Assembly: GCA_964645765.1 (NCBI GenBank)
Contig: CAZYBE010000016.1
Span: 1 to 64,000, forward strand
From: CAZGMN01 sp964645765
Lineage (GTDB): Bacteria > Acidobacteriota > Aminicenantia > Aminicenantales > Aminicenantaceae
Length of the DNA: 64,000 nt
Direction of reading: 5' to 3'
Below the pieces are notes generated by a model. The model was not told where the DNA came from, made no database searches, and worked only from the letters and a program-made list of their open reading frames with translations. The first letter of the stretch is position 1. Every line of letters begins with the position of its first letter. The translations under genes were made by a program, and so were the position numbers. Shown here one piece after another: positions 41,749-51,653 of the stretch.

Positions 41749-43872
41749 GTGAAAGGCTTGCCCAAAAAAATTAGAAAAAGGGACAGTTCTCTGGTTGACT
41801 TTGAGCCAAAAAAAATAGAAAGGGCGATCTTCCGAGCCGCGCTCGAAGTCCTGGGTGATGAGAAGGAGGCTTCGCGCCTAGCCGCCGCCTCTACAGAAGA
41901 AGTGCTGGCTAAGGTCGCTTCGCGTTTTAGAGCTCGAATTCCTTCTGTGGAAGAAATCCAGGACATTGTCGAGGAGGTCTTGATGGAGCAGGGCTTAAGC
42001 TCCATCGCCCGCAGCTATATCCTCTACCGCCAGGAACACCAGGATCTCAGGCAGGTCAAATTTATCTACGGCATCAAGGACGACCTCAAGCTCCCTCTGA
42101 ACACTCTTCTTGTTCTCAAGAAACGCTATCTGCTCAAGGATGACGAGAGAAAAATAATTGAAACTCCCGCTGAGCTCTTTCGAAGAGTTGCCCGGACGAT
42201 AAGCGAGGGAGAGGCGGCTTTTAAATCGAAAAGAAGCCGCGATGAAGTCGAGGAGAAATTCTTGCGGATGATGACCGAGCTTGAATTCATGCCCAACTCA
42301 CCGACGCTGATGAACGCCGGGACTTCCTTGGGTCAGCTCTCGGCCTGCTTTGTTCTGCCTGTCGAAGATTCGATGGATGGAATCTTTGAGTCTTTGAAGA
42401 ATATGGCCCTCATTCATCAGACTGGCGGAGGAACAGGATTTAATTTCTCGCGGCTTCGTCCCAAAGGAGACATGGTTTCTTCGACCAAGGGCGAAGCCTC
42501 AGGACCTGTTTCCTTCATGAGCATCTTCAATCAGGCAACGGGCGTCATCGTCCAGGGTGGAAGGAGGCGGGGAGCCAACATGGGCATTCTCCGCTGCGAC
42601 CATCCGGACATCGTCGAATTTGTCGAGGCCAAGGTCGAGGGAAACGCCTTTTCCAACTTCAATCTTTCCGTGGCAGTGACTGACGAGTTTCTGGAGGCAG
42701 TCAAGGGCAATCGAAACTTTGATTTAATAAACCCGAGGACAAAGAAGAAAGAGAAGCCACTCAAGGCTCGAGTTCTTTTTGATTTGATCGTCTATTCAGC
42801 CTGGCGCTCAGGAGACCCGGGCCTTGTCTTCCTCGACGAGATTAACCGCCGCAATCCAACCCCGAAAGTCGGGAGAATTGAGGCCACAAATCCCTGCGGA
42901 GAGATTCCACTCCTTCCTTACGAAAGCTGCAACCTCGGCTCGATCAACCTATCGAAATTCGTCAAGAATGGCTCGATAGACTGGGAGAGGCTGAGAGAGA
43001 GAATCTGGTGGGGAGTCCGTTTTCTTGACGATGTCATCGAGGTCAACAAATACCCTCTGCCCATGATCAAGGAAATGACCTTTGCCAACCGCAAGATTGG
43101 ATTGGGAGTGATGGGCTTTGCTGACATGCTGGTCAAGCTGGGCATATCCTATGCTGACTCTGCGGCTCGAAACATGGCTTTAAGAATCGTGAGATTCTTC
43201 CGCCAGGAATCACTCAAAGCTTCCCAATCTCTGGCTGAGGAAAGGGGAGTTTTCCCCAATTATAAGAAATCTATCTATCCCAGGAAGAATATCAAGCTGC
43301 GCAACGCAACCTTGAACACGGTTGCGCCAACAGGAACAATCAGCATTATTGCCGGCTGTTCGAGCGGCATCGAGCCTCTCTTTGCCCTGAGTTTTGTCCG
43401 CAATGTTTTATCCGGAAGAAGGCTCTACGAAGTCAACTCTCTCTTCGAGCAGGAGCTCCGCCGCAGAGGGCTTTACACCAAGGAGCTTTTGGCTGAGGTC
43501 GGAAAGGTCGGGTCGATCGGGACTATGAGAAATCTTCCCTCGAATTTGCGGAAGGTCTTTGTCACAGCCTTTGATGTTCCTGCCGAGCAGCACCTGAGGA
43601 TTCAAGCTGCTTTTCAGAAGTATACGGACAATTCTGTCTCCAAGACCATAAACCTTCCTCCTGATGCCACTGTGGAGGATGTCAGGGCCATCTATCTCAT
43701 GGCCCATGAGCTGAAGTGCAAAGGAATCACGGTTTATCGCTACGGGACAAAGAAAGAGCAGGTTCTTTCCTTCGATACCAGAGCAGGGGAGGAGAGGGAA
43801 GAAGAATTTGACTTTATTATGGCTGAAGCCGAGTATTCAGGAGGATGTGTCTCCGGGCTATGCCCGTTTTAA
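41749..43872 (+). CDS. nrdJ: Adenosylcobalamin-dependent (class II) ribonucleotide reductase
   Basis: A 707-residue enzyme starting at GTG with GGAGGGAG upstream. It has an N-terminal ATP-cone (about 5-95), active-site Cys in NPCGEIPL, GRRRGANM, radical and substrate residues such as LSACFVLPVEDS and PTGTISII, and the C-terminal redox pair CVSGLCPF. It reduces ribonucleotides to deoxyribonucleotides without oxygen, using coenzyme B12. Overall allosteric regulation by the cone is expected. Confidence 0.95.
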   Translation: MKGLPKKIRKRDSSLVDFEPKKIERAIFRAALEVLGDEKEASRLAAASTEEVLAKVASRFRARIPSVEEIQDIVEEVLMEQGLSSIARSYILYRQEHQDLRQVKFIYGIKDDLKLPLNTLLVLKKRYLLKDDERKIIETPAELFRRVARTISEGEAAFKSKRSRDEVEEKFLRMMTELEFMPNSPTLMNAGTSLGQLSACFVLPVEDSMDGIFESLKNMALIHQTGGGTGFNFSRLRPKGDMVSSTKGEASGPVSFMSIFNQATGVIVQGGRRRGANMGILRCDHPDIVEFVEAKVEGNAFSNFNLSVAVTDEFLEAVKGNRNFDLINPRTKKKEKPLKARVLFDLIVYSAWRSGDPGLVFLDEINRRNPTPKVGRIEATNPCGEIPLLPYESCNLGSINLSKFVKNGSIDWERLRERIWWGVRFLDDVIEVNKYPLPMIKEMTFANRKIGLGVMGFADMLVKLGISYADSAARNMALRIVRFFRQESLKASQSLAEERGVFPNYKKSIYPRKNIKLRNATLNTVAPTGTISIIAGCSSGIEPLFALSFVRNVLSGRRLYEVNSLFEQELRRRGLYTKELLAEVGKVGSIGTMRNLPSNLRKVFVTAFDVPAEQHLRIQAAFQKYTDNSVSKTINLPPDATVEDVRAIYLMAHELKCKGITVYRYGTKKEQVLSFDTRAGEEREEEFDFIMAEAEYSGGCVSGLCPF

Positions 43873-43885
43873 GCGAGGGGAAAAG

Positions 43886-44548
43886 ATGAAAGGTGCCAGA
43901 GAAAGAATCGGCGAAATGATAACCATCCTGCGCAAGGCCTATCCCAGGAGCCGGACAGTCCTTCACTTTGAAACTCCATTCCAGATTATGGTGGCGACAA
44001 TTCTGGCCGCTCAGTGCACGGATGAAAAAGTCAACCAGATCACACCTGCTCTTTTCCAGAAATACAGAACAGCCGCAGATTTTGCTTCTGCGAATCAGGC
44101 AGAGCTGGAGAAAGAAGTCAGGCCCACAGGGTTTTTCAGGAACAAAGCGCGGAGCATCATCGGAGCCTCAAGGAAGATTGTCGAGGATTTTGGAGGCGAG
44201 GTTCCAGACAACATGGAAGACCTCATCACTCTTCCAGGAGTGGCGCGCAAGACTGCCAACATCGTCCTCTCCAGCGGCTTCAAGAAAGCCGAAGGGATCG
44301 CTGTCGACACTCATGTCCGGCGCCTTTCAGAGAGGCTGGACTTGAGCAGGAAGAAAGACCCGGAGAAGATTGAGAGAGACCTGATGGCACTTGTCCCCAG
44401 AAAAGACTGGCTCGATTTCAACTACATGCTCGTCAACCACGGACGCAAAATCTGCCAGGCTCGAAAGCCTCTCTGCCCCCAGTGTGAGTTGAAGCACCTC
44501 TGCCCTTCGGCCCAGGATTTTTACTCCAGGGCTGAGCTCAAGCTTTGA
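43886..44548 (+). CDS. nth: Endonuclease III
   Basis: A 220-residue bifunctional DNA glycosylase for oxidised pyrimidines. Helix-hairpin-helix with catalytic lysine in LPGVARKTANIV, catalytic Asp in VDTHVRRL, and the [4Fe-4S] cluster motif C-x6-C-x2-C-x5-C (CQARKPLCPQC to LC). The ATG at 43886 follows GAGGGG; the 26-residue upstream extension overlaps nrdJ and is not used. Confidence 0.95.
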   Translation: MKGARERIGEMITILRKAYPRSRTVLHFETPFQIMVATILAAQCTDEKVNQITPALFQKYRTAADFASANQAELEKEVRPTGFFRNKARSIIGASRKIVEDFGGEVPDNMEDLITLPGVARKTANIVLSSGFKKAEGIAVDTHVRRLSERLDLSRKKDPEKIERDLMALVPRKDWLDFNYMLVNHGRKICQARKPLCPQCELKHLCPSAQDFYSRAELKL

Positions 44549-44559
44549 AGGGAAAGAGA

Positions 44560-45582
44560 ATGATGAAAGAAGCCATGCTCTACAGCTCCCTTGGCGAGGG
44601 GAAGGTCTCCTGCTTTCTCTGCAGCCATCGCTGCCAGATTGTTGATTCGAAATTCGGAATCTGCGGCGTTCGCCAGAACAAAGCAGGAAAACTCTACACC
44701 CATGTCTTCGGCGAAGTCATCGCAGCCCATGTCGACCCTATCGAGAAGAAGCCCCTGCACCATTTCTTGCCAGGAACGACTTCCTTCTCTATCGCTACTA
44801 TCGGTTGCAATTTTCGCTGTCCCTTCTGTCAGAACTGGGAGATTTCCCAGGTATCGAAGAGAAAAGAGGAAGGGCTTCCAGGTTACAAGCTCAGCCCTGA
44901 GGATGTCGTGGCTGGGGCAAAAGAGAACGGCTGCAAAAGTATTTCTTATACCTATACTGAGCCGACGATCTTTTTCGAATATGCCTATGAGACAGCCAAG
45001 CTGGCCGCCGCGCAAGGCCTGGGCAATGTCTTTGTCACCAATGGTTACATGACCGCCGAAGCTCTAGAGACGATCAAGCCTTATCTCGATGCCTGCAACG
45101 TCGACCTCAAGTCTTTCAGGGAAGAATTTTACCACACCATGTGCCAGGCCCATCTGGAGCCTGTGCTCGAGTCGATTCGCTTGATGAGAAAGCTGGGAAT
45201 CTGGGTGGAGATCACGACTCTTGTTGTTCCCGGCGAGAACGACGGAGATGATGAGCTGAGGGATATTGCCCGCTTCATCGCTCAAACTGACCTCGACATT
45301 CCCTGGCACGTCAGCCGCTTCCATCCTGACTATAAGCTCACTGACAAAAAGGCGACTCCGGTTGAGACACTGCGCAGGGCTTATTCCTTAGGCAAGAGCG
45401 AAGGGCTTCGTTATATCTATGTCGGGAATGTCTACGGAGAGTCAGAAGACACTCAATGTCCTTCCTGCGGCAAGGCTCTTATTAGAAGGCAAGGCTTCTT
45501 TGTCTCCGACTTTAAGCTAAAAGATTCCGCCTGCCCCTTCTGCGGGGCTCGGGTCGCCGGCGTCTTCAAATTAAAAGATTGA
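44560..45582 (+). CDS. amrS: AmmeMemoRadiSam-type radical SAM enzyme
   Basis: A 340-residue radical SAM protein. The cluster motif is CNFRCPFCQNW, with the family's preceding Cys pair (CFLCSHRCQI, CGVRQN) and KPLHHFLPGT. The C-terminus adds two CxxC pairs (CPSCGK, CPFCGA), suggesting a zinc ribbon. AMMECR1 and Memo partners are not in the window. The ATG at 44560 follows AAGGGA; a TTG at 44545 is the other option. The system's biochemical role is unknown. Confidence 0.86.
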   Translation: MMKEAMLYSSLGEGKVSCFLCSHRCQIVDSKFGICGVRQNKAGKLYTHVFGEVIAAHVDPIEKKPLHHFLPGTTSFSIATIGCNFRCPFCQNWEISQVSKRKEEGLPGYKLSPEDVVAGAKENGCKSISYTYTEPTIFFEYAYETAKLAAAQGLGNVFVTNGYMTAEALETIKPYLDACNVDLKSFREEFYHTMCQAHLEPVLESIRLMRKLGIWVEITTLVVPGENDGDDELRDIARFIAQTDLDIPWHVSRFHPDYKLTDKKATPVETLRRAYSLGKSEGLRYIYVGNVYGESEDTQCPSCGKALIRRQGFFVSDFKLKDSACPFCGARVAGVFKLKD

Positions 45583-45778
45583 CATGAGTTCATATTGGCG
45601 CCTTTGAGAGAAAATCTGCTCTGTCTCTTCTTTTGAGAAAGCTGCTTCCCATTTGTTATTTTTCAAGGCATTATAAAGATTTTGGTTTGCGGCTTTCCCG
45701 ATCCAGGTATGAAAGAAAAGTCTTTTTTAAGAGTTGATTTCTGTTATGTGGTAAATTATAAAGAAAATTAGGTAAACG

Positions 45779-47155
45779 ATGAGCGCGAATAAAGGTCTGG
45801 CCCTATTCACCGACCTCTATGAGTTGGCCATGGCTGCTTCTTATTTTGAAAATCAGATGTTCGAGCCGGCAACCTTCAGCCTCTTCATCCGCAATTACCC
45901 TGCTTTCCGCCGCTATTTCGTCTCTGCCGGCCTGGACGATGTTTTGAATTATCTCAGCGGCCTAAGATTTAATCCTGAAGACCTGAATTATCTGGAAGGA
46001 ACCAAGCTTTTCAAGCCAGAGTTCCTCTCTTATCTTGAGAGGTTTCGCTTTACAGGGAAAGTCCATGCCATTCCTGAAGGACGACTTTTTTTTGTCAATG
46101 AGCCCTTGCTCGAGGTCACAGCCCCTTTGATCGAAGCCCAGGTTGTCGAGACCTTTATCATCAATGCCATGAACCTTCAAGTGATGATTGCCACCAAGGC
46201 TTCCCGCTGCTTCCATGCGGCCTGGCCGAGGACGCTCGTTGATTTTTCCTTGCGCCGCACCCAGGGGCTGGACGCAGGGATGAAGGTTGCGCGGGCGAGT
46301 TTTATCGGCGGCTTCACCGGAACAAGCAATGTTCTTGCCGGCAAAGTCTACGGCATTCCGACCTACGGCACCATGGCCCATTCCTTTGTCACCAGCTTCG
46401 AGAATGAGATTGACGCCTTCCGCGCTTTTGCTAAAACCTTTCCTGAGAATGCCGTGCTCCTCGTCGATACCTATGACACAATTTCTGGAGCAGAGGCCGC
46501 AGCAGAGGTCGGCAAGGAGATGGCAAGCCAAGGAAAATTGCTCAAAGGAGTGAGGCTCGATAGCGGCGACGTCGCTCGCTTGAGTCAGAAAGTGAGAAAA
46601 ATTCTGAGCGAAAAGGGTCTTGGCGAAGCGACCATCTTTGCCAGCGGCGGCTTTGATGAATACACGATTCAGAAAGTTCTCAAACAGGGCGGTGATATCG
46701 ATTCTTTCGGAGTCGGGACAAAGATGGGAGTCTCGGCTGATGCCCCTTACTTTGACATGGCCTATAAGATGGTCGAATATGATGGCCGCTCTGTGCTCAA
46801 GCTCAGCCCGCAAAAATCAACTCTGGCTTCAGCCAAACAGGTCTTCCGCTTCAAGACTCCAAAAGGAAAACTGAGAAAGGATGTCATCGGACTCAGGGAT
46901 GACCATCTCAAGGCAGGCGAGCCTTTACTTGAGGAAGTGATGAGGGAAGGGAAAGTCGTGATTTTGACACCTCAATTATCCCAAATTCAGAAGCGGTTCC
47001 TTGACGAGTTTTCCAATCTTCGCGAAAAATACAAGTCCCTGGCCAAGAACGTGCCAGAATATCCGGTTGGCCTTTCTCCCAAGCTAAAAAGCCTTCAAGC
47101 TCAGCTCGTCCGCAGGCTCAAGGCAAGAGTAAGAAAGGAATTAGGAGAAAGCTGA
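45779..47155 (+). CDS. pncB: Nicotinate phosphoribosyltransferase
   Basis: A 458-residue NAD-salvage enzyme that makes nicotinate mononucleotide from nicotinate and PRPP. It contains FTDLYELAMAASYF, the core DFSLRRTQGLDAG, TSNVLAGKVYGIPTYGTMAHS (catalytic His region) and VRLDSGDVARLS. With nadA it gives both de novo and salvage routes to NAD. The next gene, archease, starts 2 bases after the stop. Confidence 0.93.
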   Translation: MSANKGLALFTDLYELAMAASYFENQMFEPATFSLFIRNYPAFRRYFVSAGLDDVLNYLSGLRFNPEDLNYLEGTKLFKPEFLSYLERFRFTGKVHAIPEGRLFFVNEPLLEVTAPLIEAQVVETFIINAMNLQVMIATKASRCFHAAWPRTLVDFSLRRTQGLDAGMKVARASFIGGFTGTSNVLAGKVYGIPTYGTMAHSFVTSFENEIDAFRAFAKTFPENAVLLVDTYDTISGAEAAAEVGKEMASQGKLLKGVRLDSGDVARLSQKVRKILSEKGLGEATIFASGGFDEYTIQKVLKQGGDIDSFGVGTKMGVSADAPYFDMAYKMVEYDGRSVLKLSPQKSTLASAKQVFRFKTPKGKLRKDVIGLRDDHLKAGEPLLEEVMREGKVVILTPQLSQIQKRFLDEFSNLREKYKSLAKNVPEYPVGLSPKLKSLQAQLVRRLKARVRKELGES

Positions 47156-47157
47156 GG

Positions 47158-47580
47158 ATGGAAAGGTATAAATTTCTCGAGCACACGGCTGATGCCAAGT
47201 TTCAAGCTTTTGGCCGCACTCTTGAAGAAGCCTTCAGCAACGCTGCTCTGGCCACAGCCGGTTTGATGTGGAATTGGGAGAATGTGGAGAAAAAAGTCGA
47301 GCACCAGGTTAAAGTCAAAGGAAATGACCTCAAGCAGTTGCTTGTAAACTTTTTAGAGGAGATAATATATCTGTTTGAGACAAAGAGCTTTCTTCTCGGT
47401 TATGTGGAGAAGCTGACGATTGAAAAAGAAGGAAAAAGCTTCGGATTGAAAGCTCTCCTAAAAGGAGACAAACATTCGGACAAATACAAAATCCATGGCG
47501 ATGTCAAGGCCATAACCTACAATGAGATGGAGGTCGAAACGAAAAACCATTTCATGGTTCAGGTTGTGGTCGATATTTGA
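47158..47580 (+). CDS. Archease (RtcB activator)
   Basis: A 140-residue archease with the family N-terminus RYKFLEHTADAKFQAFG and acidic metal site in the ETKNHFMVQVVVDI tail (final Asp). Archease accelerates guanylylation of RtcB ligase. rtcB begins 9 bases later, the usual pairing. Co-transcribed with pncB. Confidence 0.92.
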   Translation: MERYKFLEHTADAKFQAFGRTLEEAFSNAALATAGLMWNWENVEKKVEHQVKVKGNDLKQLLVNFLEEIIYLFETKSFLLGYVEKLTIEKEGKSFGLKALLKGDKHSDKYKIHGDVKAITYNEMEVETKNHFMVQVVVDI

Positions 47581-47589
47581 GGTGCGAAG

Positions 47590-49011
47590 ATGGAAATGCA
47601 GAAGATAAACGATTATATCTGGGAAATTCCCAAGAGCGGGCAGATGAAAGTCCCTGCAGTCATCTACGCCTCTTCCAAACTTCTGGAGAGCATCAAGCGC
47701 GACCAGACGCTTCAGCAGTTGAGAAACGTGGCCTGCCTGCCTGGAATCCAGAAGACAGCCTATGTCATGCCTGATGCCCATCAGGGATACGGATTCCCGA
47801 TCGGCGGAGTGGCCGCCTTTGACCTGGACCAGGGAATCATCTCGCCAGGCGGAGTCGGCTACGATATCAACTGCGGGGTGAGGCTGCTCAAGACTGAGTA
47901 TCTGGAAAAGGATGTCCAGGAAAAAAGAAAACAGCTTCTGACAGAGATCTTCAAGGAAGTTCCGGCCGGGGTTGGCAAAGGAGGGATAACAAAGCTGAGC
48001 CGGAACGTTCTTCTGGAAATCTGCAGCAAAGGCGCAGGATGGGCAGTTGAGAACGGCTACGGAACAAAAGAGGATTTGCAGAGGACTGAGGAATACGGAA
48101 GGATGAAAGAAGCAGACCCGAGCCGTCTTTCAAGCAGGGCTCTGGAAAGAGGGCTTCCCCAGTTAGGAACCCTGGGTGCAGGAAACCATTTTCTGGAAAT
48201 ACAAAAAGTTGCTGAAATTTTCGATAAAGACGTGGCCAGAGTTTTTGGCATTCACACTCTCGGTCAGATTCTGGTCATGATTCACTGCGGAAGCCGGGGC
48301 CTGGGCCATCAGGTGGCCTCGGATTACATCCAGCTGATGGAAAACAAACTCGGGACAAGAGGCTTGCCTGACCGGGAGCTGATCAATGCTCCTGTCCGCT
48401 CACAATTAGGCCAGGAATATTACAAGAGCATGAGCGCGGCAGTTAACTTTGCCTTTGCCAACCGCCAGATGATTGCCCACTGGGTAAGGGAAGTTTTTGA
48501 AAAGGTCTTGGGAAGCTCTAAAGGAATGGACCAGGTCTACGATGTCTGCCACAATGTGGCCAAGATTGAAAAGCACAAAATTGACGGCGACCTGAAGGAG
48601 GTCTGCCTTCACCGCAAAGGAGCAACAAGAAGCTTTGGTCCGGGACGGATGGAGATTCCTGAGATTTACCGCAACATCGGCCAGCCGGTCATCATTCCTG
48701 GAAGCATGGGGACTGCCTCCTACATTCTCGTCGGGACTAAAGAAGCCGAGGAGCTGAGCTTTGCCTCAACAGCCCACGGCGCAGGCCGATTGATGTCGCG
48801 GCATGAAGCCCTGCGCCGGTTCCGCGGAGAAAAGATAAGAGACGAGCTAGCAAGCAAGGGGATTGAGCTTCAATCGACGAACTGGAAGGGAGTGGCTGAG
48901 GAAGCCTCTGAAGCTTACAAGGACGTTGACGAGGTTGTCGAAGTCAGCCACAAACTTGGAATCGGAAGGCTTGTGGCCAAGGTCGTCCCTATCGGCGTGA
49001 TGAAAGGCTAA
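47590..49011 (+). CDS. rtcB: RNA-splicing ligase RtcB
   Basis: A 473-residue GTP-dependent RNA ligase that joins 3'-phosphate or 2',3'-cyclic phosphate ends to 5'-OH. Metal and guanylylation residues are in MPDAHQGYGFPIGG, PGGVGYDINCGVR, GAGNHFLE, HCGSRGLGH and HRKGATRSFGPG (His nucleophile). Complete. Its last 48 bases are copied at 52510-52556, together with the end of a ferritin-like gene at 49008-49117, showing a rearrangement just after the stop codon. Confidence 0.95.
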   Translation: MEMQKINDYIWEIPKSGQMKVPAVIYASSKLLESIKRDQTLQQLRNVACLPGIQKTAYVMPDAHQGYGFPIGGVAAFDLDQGIISPGGVGYDINCGVRLLKTEYLEKDVQEKRKQLLTEIFKEVPAGVGKGGITKLSRNVLLEICSKGAGWAVENGYGTKEDLQRTEEYGRMKEADPSRLSSRALERGLPQLGTLGAGNHFLEIQKVAEIFDKDVARVFGIHTLGQILVMIHCGSRGLGHQVASDYIQLMENKLGTRGLPDRELINAPVRSQLGQEYYKSMSAAVNFAFANRQMIAHWVREVFEKVLGSSKGMDQVYDVCHNVAKIEKHKIDGDLKEVCLHRKGATRSFGPGRMEIPEIYRNIGQPVIIPGSMGTASYILVGTKEAEELSFASTAHGAGRLMSRHEALRRFRGEKIRDELASKGIELQSTNWKGVAEEASEAYKDVDEVVEVSHKLGIGRLVAKVVPIGVMKG

Positions 49012-49117
49012 CTCACGACCTTATCGATATCTTTCTCAGTATAATCTTTAAAATCCTGAGCAAGGGTGTATCCGCCTTCGAGCATTTTAAAGTGGCTGTG
49101 CTCGACTCGCTCAGATA
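48964..49117. repeat. 154 bp direct repeat, left copy
   Basis: Holds the 3' end of rtcB and the 3' end of a convergent ferritin-like gene. Similar over its whole length (roughly 85% by eye) to 52510-52663, which has the same content in the same order. The two copies bound a 3.4 kb segment. Confidence 0.8.
49008..49117 (-). pseudogene. 3' fragment of a ferritin-like gene
   Basis: About 35 codons, ending in a stop that overlaps the rtcB stop. The peptide (KMLEGGYTLAQDFKDYTEK, then DIDKVVS) matches the end of the intact protein encoded at 52553-53041, with a few substitutions and a one-base deletion near its 5' end. It forms the left half of the 154 bp duplication. Confidence 0.85.
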
Positions 49118-49204
49118 GATGGCACTAAAGGATTTTTATTGAGTGGAAAGGTGACGCCTCCGTTCGTTCTGGCGTGGCTATGGGGAAAGACTGAAAATAA
49201 ACAG

Positions 49205-50365
49205 CTAAAGCTTCTTTAGGCGGCCGTCCTGGCTGATGAACCACTTTTCCTTTCTTCCCTCACTTTCCAGGCAGGCTTCCCAGAGATTCCAGCTTGTCTT
49301 GATTTGCGGCGGCCACTTGTATCCAGGGACTTTCATTTTGCCCAGACCCAGCGCGGAGAGGTTATTCGTGAACCGGCCATGATTAAGATAATAACTCTTC
49401 TGGAGATAGTAGACTTGACGCAGTGCCCACTTAGCGCTTTCCTCTGTCTTCAATTCGAAGATATCCTCGCCGCTTCCGACGGTTTTGGCCGAGAACTGAA
49501 CAAAGCCCCACATCTCTGGATAATGGATATTTATCAGTCCTTGAGGCGCCCAGACCCAGTTATCTTCTGGCAGCGGCTTGCCTGTTTTTTGGTTCCGGGC
49601 TTTTAAGTATTTTCCATCAACAATATCAACCCGATACTCGACGCGGGAGAAATTTACGCGCCACTGCTCGCTTGGTTGGGGCGGCCTCTTTCCCGGCGCA
49701 CATTCCTTGAGAACCTCCCAGGGCATGGCCATCTCCACGCTCCAGCCCTTATCCTCGTCTTCTGGCCTGTTCAGCGTCTTGTCGATAAAAACCTTTGTTT
49801 TCAAGCCCTGAATATCCCAGGAATGGACAGCAGGGCCTCCGTCGCGATAAGGCTTGACCAGAAATAGGTCCCACTCTGTGCCCAGAGCATTCATCTCCAG
49901 CTCATAATACTCGTGGGTGTCACCGTCAGGGTCGATGAAGACCTCGAAGTCATTATCCTGATAGATGATCGAATCGCGCTTGAAGAGAGTTGCCCAGACA
50001 TGCGGCTCCTCGAGCTCAGCGCCGAAGTAGAAATAGCGGTCATCCCAGAGCATTTTGACTCGGGTTCGAAACCTCGGCTTCGGCCTAAGATGCCCCTCGA
50101 TATCGACAAAATCCTCTGTCCAGGCGGCTTTCAGCCATGAATGCTCGTCGAGCCTTCCGTCGATTTCTATGGGAGTAATGGCCCGGTAGCAAACATGGTG
50201 CGGCGGCGAGAAAGGAACTTTAGGCGCAGGGAATTCTTTGGCCGCTTGCTGTCCTCCAATTTTTTTACTCTGCAGCTTTTCTCCTGAAATGAAGATGAGA
50301 GCGATAAGAAGAGCGACTGAAAAGAAAAAACGGGTGTTTGTTTTTCTTAGTTTACACATCTTCAT
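49205..50365 (-). CDS. Exported CBM9-like carbohydrate-binding protein
   Basis: A 386-residue protein with a hydrophobic signal (about 12-30). The central part (about 50-280: PIEIDGRLDEHSWLKAAW, RVKMLWDDRYFYFGAELEEP, NDFEVFIDPDGD, YYELEMNALG, GWSVEMAMPWEVL) is typical of the CBM9-like domain found in secreted glycan-degrading or sensing proteins. The C-terminal ~90 residues are not recognised. The ATG at 50365 is used with AAGGAG upstream; a longer start at 50410 is possible. Lies in the inserted segment. Confidence 0.78.
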   Translation of the reverse strand: MKMCKLRKTNTRFFFSVALLIALIFISGEKLQSKKIGGQQAAKEFPAPKVPFSPPHHVCYRAITPIEIDGRLDEHSWLKAAWTEDFVDIEGHLRPKPRFRTRVKMLWDDRYFYFGAELEEPHVWATLFKRDSIIYQDNDFEVFIDPDGDTHEYYELEMNALGTEWDLFLVKPYRDGGPAVHSWDIQGLKTKVFIDKTLNRPEDEDKGWSVEMAMPWEVLKECAPGKRPPQPSEQWRVNFSRVEYRVDIVDGKYLKARNQKTGKPLPEDNWVWAPQGLINIHYPEMWGFVQFSAKTVGSGEDIFELKTEESAKWALRQVYYLQKSYYLNHGRFTNNLSALGLGKMKVPGYKWPPQIKTSWNLWEACLESEGRKEKWFISQDGRLKKL

Positions 50366-50470
50366 TCTTCTCCTTCTGCTTATTTTAGTTTTCTCAACAA
50401 GATTAATCAAAATCGTCGATCATCCGACTGAAAAAAGATAATTGCTTTCTATTTATCTAAACCGCTGAGT

Positions 50471-51616
50471 TCACCGTAACAATGCGCTCAATAAACCCAT
50501 CATCGCTCCAGCGGCGATTAACCATGTCGAATTAATTCTGAAACGGAGCAATATCGCAAGGGAAACGATTGATGTTGCAATCGTTATCAGGTCAATTAAA
50601 GACGCGCGTCCTAATTGCACAGTTACGGCAGCCATTAAACCCATTGAAGCAACGTTGACGCCGTCTAACAAACTGCCTGCCCACAGCGATTTCCTGAGGC
50701 GGGGAATGAGCGGGTTAGTCAGAGCAACAAAAATGAATGACGGCAGGAAGATGCCGAGCGTTGCCAAGAGTGCTCCTTTAACTCCGCCAAGAATAAAGCC
50801 GATGAAGGTGGCGGTTGTGAACAAAGGCCCTGGCGTGACTTGGCCAATGGCAATGGCATCCAGCAATTGCTTATCGGTGAGCCAGCCGAGCCTCACCACA
50901 AAATCAGCGCGCAGGTATGCTAAAAGCACATAGCCGCTTCCATATAAAACTGAGCCAATCTTAAGGAAGATTAAAAATAAAAGCGGCAGGCTGAACATTT
51001 TAGCCGCCAATACCGGCAGACTCGGCCCGATAAGCGGCAAGAAAAACACAGGCATAAACCGCTTTTTCAAGCGCTTTGCATTCCTGATTGCCATGACAGC
51101 TAATCCGCCGGCGAAGAGCAGGGCGATTTCATTGACACCTAAAAAGCACAGCGCAAGCACGGCAATTCCAACCACAGCCGTTGTTAAATCCTTGACTGCC
51201 TTCCGCCCCAATTCCCAGAGAGCCTGCACAATGATGGCGATGACCACAGGTTTTATGCCGTAAAATATCCAACCTGCCTGAGGCGTTGAGCCGAACCGCA
51301 CATAAACCGTAGCCAATGCCGTAACTATAAGCATGGCTGGGAGAATAAAACATGCGCCGCCTGTGATTAATCCAGCCCAGCCGGCACGGACATAGCCGAT
51401 ATGAATGGCCATCTCTGTGGAGTTAGGGCCGGGAATAAGTTGCGTTGCTCCAAGCAAATCAAGAAAGCGCTGGCCGTCCAGCCACTTGCGCCGTTTCACA
51501 ACCTCATTGTGCATAATGGCAACATGAGCTGCCGGGCCGCCGAATGCCGTGAACCCCAGCCTTAGAAAAAGTTTAGCGATTTCGAATACATTCTTTGATT
51601 TGGCCTGGTCCTTCAT
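50471..51616 (-). CDS. chrA: Chromate transporter ChrA
   Basis: A 381-residue protein of the CHR family with two homologous halves, each of several helices: first half FLRLGFTAFGGPAAHVA and LLGATQLIPGPNSTEMA; second half FLKIGSVLYGSGYVLLA and AIAIGQVTPGPLFTTATFIG. It exports chromate with the proton gradient. The start at 51616 avoids an overlap with the hemerythrin gene; the longer frame from 51691 is unlikely. Part of the segment flanked by 154 bp repeats, so it may be an acquired resistance gene. Confidence 0.92.
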   Translation of the reverse strand: MKDQAKSKNVFEIAKLFLRLGFTAFGGPAAHVAIMHNEVVKRRKWLDGQRFLDLLGATQLIPGPNSTEMAIHIGYVRAGWAGLITGGACFILPAMLIVTALATVYVRFGSTPQAGWIFYGIKPVVIAIIVQALWELGRKAVKDLTTAVVGIAVLALCFLGVNEIALLFAGGLAVMAIRNAKRLKKRFMPVFFLPLIGPSLPVLAAKMFSLPLLFLIFLKIGSVLYGSGYVLLAYLRADFVVRLGWLTDKQLLDAIAIGQVTPGPLFTTATFIGFILGGVKGALLATLGIFLPSFIFVALTNPLIPRLRKSLWAGSLLDGVNVASMGLMAAVTVQLGRASLIDLITIATSIVSLAILLRFRINSTWLIAAGAMMGLLSALLR

Positions 51617-51653
51617 CTCGCTTTTTATTTTTCGAAGGATTCCCCCAAATGAA

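Noticed and set aside
43808..44548. Endonuclease III with a 26-residue extension
   Set aside because: The extension overlaps nrdJ's essential C-terminal redox tail and lacks a ribosome site, which is present before 43886.
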